Shown here in pieces: positions 34,493 to 38,350 of a stretch of 38,350 nucleotides of DNA. The notes beneath the pieces were generated by a model, which was not told where the DNA came from, searched no databases, and saw nothing but the letters and a program-made list of their open reading frames with translations. Both the position numbers and the translations under genes were made by a program. This DNA comes from an uncultured Synechococcales cyanobacterium (GTDB taxonomy: Bacteria > Cyanobacteriota > Cyanobacteriia > Thermosynechococcales > Thermosynechococcaceae). Positions within the stretch are counted from its first letter, which is position 1, and each line of letters opens with the position of its first letter. Where the stretch lies: positions 1-38,350 of the forward strand of contig CADCWO010000182.1 of the NCBI GenBank assembly GCA_902806435.1. The letters run 5' to 3'.

Positions 34493-35630
34493 TCAGTACA
34501 GGACAAAAAGCTGGAAATGATTGTAAGGAAAGGGTTTCATGAGATATAAACAACAATTCATGAAACCCAAATGTCTGAGATCAGCTTACTGCAATCAACC
34601 CTCAAATCTCACCTGCCTTGGCATGGTGCACGCCTGAATTGCCTAGCACAACTTTTGATTGCCCTGTTTCGCGTCAAAACAGTGAACTTAGCCGAGATTG
34701 CTACTGCCTTTATCGGACAAGCACAACAAGAGTCTCATTACAAACGGCTACAGCGCTTCTTCCGGCACTTTGAGGTAGATGCGACCCTTGTGGCTAAGGC
34801 AGTTGTGGCTTTGATGGGCTTTCCCTCGCCATGGGTTGTCTGCTTTGAGCGGACGCAGTGGCAGTTTGGACAAACAACCCATAATGTCCTCATGCTGGCA
34901 GTTGCCCATCAAGGAGTTGCCTTTCCCTTGCTGTGGACCCTGTTGCCTAAACGGGGTAACTCCAATACGACGGAACGAATTGATTTAGTAGCACGACTGC
35001 TGAAGCTGTTTGAGCGCCAGCAAATTGCTTATCTCACCGCAGACCGAGAGTTTGTCGGACGTGCTTGGATTAAGTATCTGCTCAAGCAACCCGTGCCATT
35101 TCGCCTCCGCATTCGCCAAAGTGACCGTTTAAGCAATGGCCGAGGCCAAGCCATCAAAGCAAGAGTGTTATTTGCAGACTTGCCACCCGAGCAGATGAGC
35201 ATCCTCCCCAAACGTCGTCGCTTGTGGGGCTACTGGGTCTACGTCGCAGCATTGCGTCTCAAGGACGGGCAACTGCTGGTTGTCGTCACATCCGAATCTC
35301 CTGAAGCTGCTATTGCAGATTATGCCAAGCGCTGGAACATTGAGACGCTTTTCGGTTGCCTTAAGCGTAGAGGCTTCTGCCTGGAATCAACCCATCTGGG
35401 TGATGCGCAGCGCCTCAGCAAACTCTTAGCTGTATTGACCCTGGCGCTGTGCTGGGCTTATCGAACCGGGGACTGGTTGACCCAACTCAAGCCCTTGAAG
35501 CTCAAAAAGCACGGTCACAAAGCTAGGAGTGTGTTTCGCTATGGCTTTGACTATCTGCGCCAAATGGTGCTCAATCTCACTGACAAACAAAGTTTACGCC
35601 TCTTGACTTTCAAGACGGTATCTGTACTTA
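34493..35630 (+). mobile_element. IS4-family insertion sequence, 1138 bp
   Basis: The ends are TCAGTACAG at 34493 and CTGTACTTA at 35630 (reverse complement TAAGTACAG, 8 of 9 matching). Direct repeats of 11 bp flank it, in the usual IS4-family range. It carries one transposase gene on the plus strand and an inverted repeat in its leader. The host gene reading frame on both sides proves the boundaries independently. Confidence 0.88.
34532..34568 (+). promoter_or_regulatory. Leader inverted repeat just before the transposase start
   Basis: GGGTTTCATGA (34532-34542) pairs perfectly with TCATGAAACCC (34558-34568), two bases before the ATG at 34571. In transcripts entering from outside, such a hairpin can block ribosome access, a known way for insertion sequences to avoid activation by readthrough. 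A G-rich AAGGAAAGGG overlaps the left arm. Confidence 0.5.
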
Positions 35631-35635
35631 GCTGA
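34571..35635 (+). CDS. IS4-family DDE transposase
   Basis: 354 residues, cut-and-paste transposase. The RNase H-like core shows CFERTQWQFGQ near 91-101, LTADREFVG with D158, and YAKRWNIETLFGCLK, the Y-(2)-R-(3)-E-(6)-K signature with E258. The first catalytic position, normally Asp in LxxDRTxW, is Glu (E93), which may reduce or abolish activity. The frame is otherwise complete with no premature stop. The TGA stop (35633-35635) lies beyond the element's right end, within the duplicated target sequence, so this copy's stop is probably supplied by the host gene. Whether other copies of this element carry Asp at 93 cannot be seen here. Confidence 0.9.
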   Translation: MSEISLLQSTLKSHLPWHGARLNCLAQLLIALFRVKTVNLAEIATAFIGQAQQESHYKRLQRFFRHFEVDATLVAKAVVALMGFPSPWVVCFERTQWQFGQTTHNVLMLAVAHQGVAFPLLWTLLPKRGNSNTTERIDLVARLLKLFERQQIAYLTADREFVGRAWIKYLLKQPVPFRLRIRQSDRLSNGRGQAIKARVLFADLPPEQMSILPKRRRLWGYWVYVAALRLKDGQLLVVVTSESPEAAIADYAKRWNIETLFGCLKRRGFCLESTHLGDAQRLSKLLAVLTLALCWAYRTGDWLTQLKPLKLKKHGHKARSVFRYGFDYLRQMVLNLTDKQSLRLLTFKTVSVLS

Positions 35636-35641
35636 CACTTC
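35631..35641 (+). repeat. 11-bp target-site duplication, right copy
   Basis: GCTGACACTTC, an exact copy of 34482-34492. Its third to fifth bases supply the TGA stop codon of the transposase frame. Confidence 0.9.
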
Positions 35642-35899
35642 CGCATCGCTCAGTTTTATTTCTGCAGCTTTCAGGTTGTCTTCAAGCTGATGGAGTTTGC
35701 TAGCCCCAACAATGATGCTGGAGACTACTGATTTACTGACGAGCCAAGCGATCGCAATCTGAGCCACGCTGGCATTACGGTGTTGGGCGATGGTCTCCGA
35801 CCGGCCTGCGGCCATCGCACGCATTTGTTCAACAACCATAAAGCCCAATTCTTTGTCAAACGGTAGCAGGTCAAAGCCAGAGAGCCGGTTGTCGCTGTC

Positions 35900-36112
35900 C
35901 TTGAAGGTTCGTGTCCCAGACCTATGAAAAGCGATTGCAATCGTCATCACTTCGCTCAGATACAAGCGGGAGTGGCATCGCCTTTCTCTTGGCATTGAGG
36001 GCAGTTGGGGCTGCTGTTGCTAATGCCGCTCGAAGTGAGTCGCAGAAGTCATCAATCTCACAAAAAATCTTGGTTACATCCAGGTGCGATACGATGGTGT
36101 CCGTAGTTGAGA
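35900..36112 (-). pseudogene. IS982-like transposase, N-terminal fragment, frameshifted
   Basis: On the minus strand one frame reads TKIFCEIDDFCDSLRAALAT and on to LNAKRK, the other continues with SRLYLSEVMTIAIAFHRSGT then RTFK. FCxIDDFC followed by LxLSEVMTIxIAFHxSGxRxFK is the N-terminal pattern of IS982-type transposases. A frameshift near 35990 separates the two halves, and the protein breaks off at about 35900 where aldo/keto reductase sequence begins. The DDE catalytic part is missing. The fusion makes an accidental 133-codon open frame (35594-35995) mixing transposase, reductase and IS4-element sequence; it should not be annotated as a gene. Confidence 0.6.
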
Positions 36113-36208
36113 CTTTGAGTATTAATCTTGAAATTAAGTCTCAGCTTTCTTTTTAGCGATTTCAAGTCCGTCGAGCTGACGTGACGTACGAATACGAAGT
36201 GTAAGTTC

Positions 36209-37309
36209 TTGTATCAGGTCAAACTGAAAACTTGTGTAGTGAAAAACCTTTCTAGTCCAGTAACGATTCAAGCCTCATCTACCCGTAAAACAGAGCTACC
36301 TTTTAGCCTGCAAGATCTGAAGGCTGCAATTCCCGGCCGCTGTTTTAAGCCCTCTACTGGGCGATCGCTTGCTTACCTCTGTCTAGATATTTCCATGATC
36401 GCTGGCCTCTATGCGATCGCTTACCTCCTAGATTCCTGGTTGTTTTTCCCAATCTTTTGGCTAGTTCAGGGAACCATGTTTTGGGCCTTGTTTGTGGTTG
36501 GGCACGACTGCGGTCATGGTTCTTTTTCTCCGCTCAAATGGTTGAACACCCTGGTTGGGCATCTCTGCCACATTCCCATACTTGTGCCCTACCACGGTTG
36601 GCGAATCAGTCACAGAACCCATCACGCCAACACAGGCAACCTTGAAACTGATGAAAGCTGGTATCCGGTCACCCAGAGCAAGTATGAGCAGATGCCCTGG
36701 TATGAAAAGCTCTTCCGCTTCTATTTTCCCCTGCTGGCTTACCCGATTTATTTGTTTAAGCGGTCGCCCGATCGTCAAGGATCGCACTTTCTACCCAACA
36801 GCCCACTGTTCCGTCCCTCAGAAAAATGGGATGTGTTGACCAGTTCTACCCTCTGGATAGCAATGGTAGTTTGGCTAGGCTGGCTGGCCTATCAGTTTAG
36901 TTGGCTATTCCTGCTCAAGTACTACCTAGGTCCCTACGTGGTGTTTGTGATTTGGCTGGATCTGGTCACTTTCTTGCATCACACAGAACCAGATATTCCC
37001 TGGTATCAAGGGGATGACTGGTACTTCCTCAAAGGGGCACTGTCTACAATTGACCGCGACTACGGCTTTGTTAATTTTATCCACCATGACATTGGCACCC
37101 ACGTAGCCCATCACCTCTTCCTCAACATGCCGCACTATCACTTGCAGACGGCAACAGAGGCAATTAAACCCATCCTGGGCAGTTATTACCGCCAGTCAAA
37201 GGAGCCAATTTGGCAAAGCTTTGTTCGCGCTTACCGAACCTGTCATTTTGTCCCAGATCAGGAGTCTGGGGTGTACTACCAGTCATCCAGGCAACAGGGC
37301 TCGCCCTAG
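36209..37309 (+). CDS. desB: Omega-3 (Delta-15) acyl-lipid fatty acid desaturase
   Basis: A membrane di-iron desaturase introducing a double bond into fatty acids esterified to glycerolipids, using ferredoxin; desB-type enzymes raise membrane unsaturation in the cold. The 366 residues have three histidine boxes: HDCGH (H99-H103), HRTHH (H135-H139) and HVAHH (H298-H302), with surrounding HGWRISHRTHHANTGN and TDESWYP close to omega-3 enzymes. Four hydrophobic helices flank the boxes. The open frame begins with TTG at 36209; GTG at 36239 gives MKNLSSP and is equally plausible, since neither has a clear ribosome binding site. The related Delta-12 enzyme (desA) is the alternative. It is immediately downstream of the IS982-like remnant, so its promoter region may have been remodelled. 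Confidence 0.9.
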   Translation: MYQVKLKTCVVKNLSSPVTIQASSTRKTELPFSLQDLKAAIPGRCFKPSTGRSLAYLCLDISMIAGLYAIAYLLDSWLFFPIFWLVQGTMFWALFVVGHDCGHGSFSPLKWLNTLVGHLCHIPILVPYHGWRISHRTHHANTGNLETDESWYPVTQSKYEQMPWYEKLFRFYFPLLAYPIYLFKRSPDRQGSHFLPNSPLFRPSEKWDVLTSSTLWIAMVVWLGWLAYQFSWLFLLKYYLGPYVVFVIWLDLVTFLHHTEPDIPWYQGDDWYFLKGALSTIDRDYGFVNFIHHDIGTHVAHHLFLNMPHYHLQTATEAIKPILGSYYRQSKEPIWQSFVRAYRTCHFVPDQESGVYYQSSRQQGSP

Positions 37310-37736
37310 CTGATTTCATGAACTCAAGGCGATGGCTCTAAACCACTGCTGAAGCTTTATTGGACCAAAGAGCATTACAGGTTAGGGAAGTGAAATACTC
37401 TAAGACCAGGAATTCTTGCTGGGCTACTGATTGCAGGTTCTAATTCCTCAGGGCTGACGCACTTATGAACTAGTTCACAAGCTCAGGCCCTCTGACCTCC
37501 GAACTTGGGTGAGAAGATTCTAATTCTCCCCAAGTTTGTGGGACTTTGGTGAACTGGCAAAGTGGTTGGGCAGGTTCTCCTGAAGAGGTCAGGCTTTTTG
37601 TTGGTTTTTGGCGATCGCGATTGATTTTTGTATCTTCAAAATCTTCTGACATCTAGACTCTCCTTGCCTTTCAAACTTTAATCGTGTCGTTCTCTGCTTT
37701 GAACGAATTGTTGAGTTGAGGGTTCTGAGAACTTGA
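37310..37736. other. Intergenic region with one hairpin, no gene seen
   Basis: 427 bases between desB and the SDR remnant. AACTTGGGTGAGAA (37502-37515) pairs with TTCTCCCCAAGTT (37524-37536) with one bulged base. No T-tract follows directly. Two minus-strand open frames here lack coding character or ribosome binding sites. Confidence 0.45.
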
Positions 37737-38143
37737 TCAAGCGGTGTACCAGGCGTTAGTACCAGCAGCGATGTCGAGCACACGGCTATTAATGTATCGC
37801 GCTTAGTCTGACGTGAGGAAGAGTACTCCATTAGCTACGTCTTTCAGCTCAACGAAGGTAACAGGCATGGCGTTGTAGTTACGCATTGCCTGCTCCTGCT
37901 CCATCCTGGCTTGCATTGGTTTGCTTGAACAGCTACGGAGCGGCGACCCAGTTCCTTAATCATCCGGTCAGTTTCGGCAAGGTCTTGTGGTGTGGCAGGT
38001 AGGTAGTTGATGCTGCCAAACTGCTTTGTAACGTCAAGAATAAATATATCTGCGCCGTCGCTTGCAAGTGCCACGGCCCATGCCCGTCCGATGTCGCGTG
38101 CTGCACTAGTGACGATTACCACCTTGTCTTTGAATCTCTCCAT
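37737..38143 (-). pseudogene. Short-chain dehydrogenase (SDR) with internal deletion, frameshift and stop
   Basis: From ATG 38143 the frame reads MERFKDKVVIVTSAARDIGR, an SDR N-terminus (usual TGxxxGxG appears as TSAARDIG, so the first and last glycines of the motif are altered or shifted), then ATPQDLAETDRMIKELGRRS, a pattern seen in mycofactocin-coupled SDRs. Around residue 73 the central part, including the catalytic YxxxK, is missing. The C-terminal end resumes in another frame (MPVTFVELKDVANGVLFLTS), hits TAA at 37803-37805, and continues ARYINSRVLDIAAGTNAWYT to TGA at 37737. The protein cannot be functional. It is probably a degraded duplicate of the upstream SDR gene, 25 bases away. 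Confidence 0.82.
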
Positions 38144-38168
38144 AGGATTGTTCCTATTGTTGCGAACA

Positions 38169-38350
38169 TTAGGAGTTCCATCTAACATTGGCTCCAGCCG
38201 CAACATCCATCGCCTCACCCGTGATATAAGCCGATTCTGGCATGGCAAAGAACAGCAGCGAGTTCGCTACCTGCTCCGGCTGAAGGAACGAGATCGGGAG
38301 TGTGTTGAATTCCATGAGCGCTTTTTCCAGGTTCTCCTGGGTGGGGTTGG
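38169..38350 (-). CDS. SDR-family oxidoreductase, C-terminal part, 5' end beyond window
   Basis: The minus frame is open from the window edge to TAA at 38169-38171 and reads NPTQENLEKALMEFNTLPIS, FLQPEQVANSLLFFAMPESA, YITGEAMDVAAGANVRWNS. The PEQVANSLLFFAxxESAYITGExxDVAAG pattern is the C-terminal region of short-chain dehydrogenases and is close in kind to the C-terminus of the neighbouring SDR remnant. About 60 residues are visible, so catalytic residues cannot be checked. It is NAD(P)-dependent by family; the substrate is unknown. It is probably the parental or paralogous copy of the broken gene just downstream. Confidence 0.75.
   Translation of the reverse strand, partial: NPTQENLEKALMEFNTLPISFLQPEQVANSLLFFAMPESAYITGEAMDVAAGANVRWNS

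Larger units (their letters stand above)
34385..35899 (-). pseudogene. Aldo/keto reductase 3' fragment split by an IS4-family insertion
   Basis: The minus strand 35899-35631 encodes the C-terminal part of an aldo/keto reductase (NRLSGFDLLPFDKELG, VAQIAIAWLVSKSVVSSIIV, GASKLHQLEDNLKAAEIKLS, DAEVSA). The frame is interrupted by the IS4-type element and resumes at 34492, reading EVSALDELTALTPLYPNW and ending DAKHKAALGPG with stop TGA at 34385-34387. Removing the element plus one copy of the 11-bp duplication rejoins the frame exactly. The N-terminal barrel with the catalytic Asp/Tyr/Lys/His is absent: at about 35900 the sequence switches to IS982-like transposase. The gene is thus doubly broken, by 5' loss and by insertion. 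The stop codon abuts the convergent phosphoesterase. Confidence 0.9.

Noticed and set aside
35911-36156. Plus-strand 81-codon frame starting MSQTYEKRLQSSS
   Set aside because: It lies antisense to the IS982-like transposase remnant, which explains the sequence better.
37470-37831. Two minus-strand open frames of 60 and 80 codons downstream of the SDR remnant
   Set aside because: They have no ribosome binding site and no recognisable domain; the longer one overlaps the SDR remnant in a different frame.
37844-38248. 134-codon frame starting MPCQNRLISRVRRW
   Set aside because: The first 35 codons are out-of-frame sequence of the upstream SDR; the genuine start is ATG at 38143 and the gene is broken downstream.

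Overview
The window is chromosomal DNA of a cyanobacterium. The evidence is the dense scatter of the HIP1 octamer GCGATCGC and a gene set typical of oxygenic phototrophs: dual-function fructose-1,6/sedoheptulose-1,7-bisphosphatase (glpX), glutamyl-tRNA reductase (hemA), heme oxygenase 1, a GUN4-domain protein, an omega-3 acyl-lipid desaturase (desB-like) and a small DUF5340-like protein beside trpC. I cannot place it to genus.

Layout. 1-2 kb: a zinc alcohol dehydrogenase cut by the window edge, the C-terminal remnant of an integron-type tyrosine recombinase, and a small coiled-coil protein. 2-7.6 kb: a DUF790 (Bax1-like) nuclease without its usual helicase partner, two tandem RTX calcium-binding paralogues that share a 407-bp near-identical 5' block, and a hypothetical gene. 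7.7-14.6 kb: two GT39-type membrane glycosyltransferase paralogues in inverted orientation, flanking a decayed stretch (IS630 fragment, ribokinase, an rbsC 3' fragment, a possible IS1-type scrap) and heme oxygenase. 14.5-29.4 kb: mostly intact housekeeping genes: GUN4, isocitrate-dehydrogenase-like, a secreted hypothetical, tadA-grxC, an acetoacetate-decarboxylase-like/DUF1295 pair, glpX, hemA, purN, a sugar ABC permease, a coiled-coil protein, DUF5340, trpC and lpdA. 30-33.6 kb: TrmH methyltransferase with tRNA-Leu(CAG), murA, and an M48 peptidase whose stop codon lies inside tRNA-Leu(CAA). 33.6-38.35 kb: a decaying region. It holds a phosphodiesterase with an in-frame amber stop, an aldo/keto reductase interrupted by an IS4-family element with an 11-bp target duplication, an IS982-like remnant, desB, and two SDR genes (one broken, one cut by the window edge).

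How the genes work together. Tetrapyrrole metabolism recurs (hemA makes the precursor, GUN4 supports Mg-chelatase, heme oxygenase opens heme towards bilins), but these genes are dispersed, not in an operon. Convergent gene pairs are often separated by strong inverted repeats that probably act as bidirectional terminators.

I found no CRISPR array, defence island or convincing new multi-gene system. The most informative observations are pseudogenisation events that can be read base by base (the IS4 insertion into the aldo/keto reductase, the amber codon in the phosphodiesterase), overlap of a coding region with a tRNA, a possible ATT start for murA, the orphan DUF790 nuclease, and several leader or terminator hairpins.
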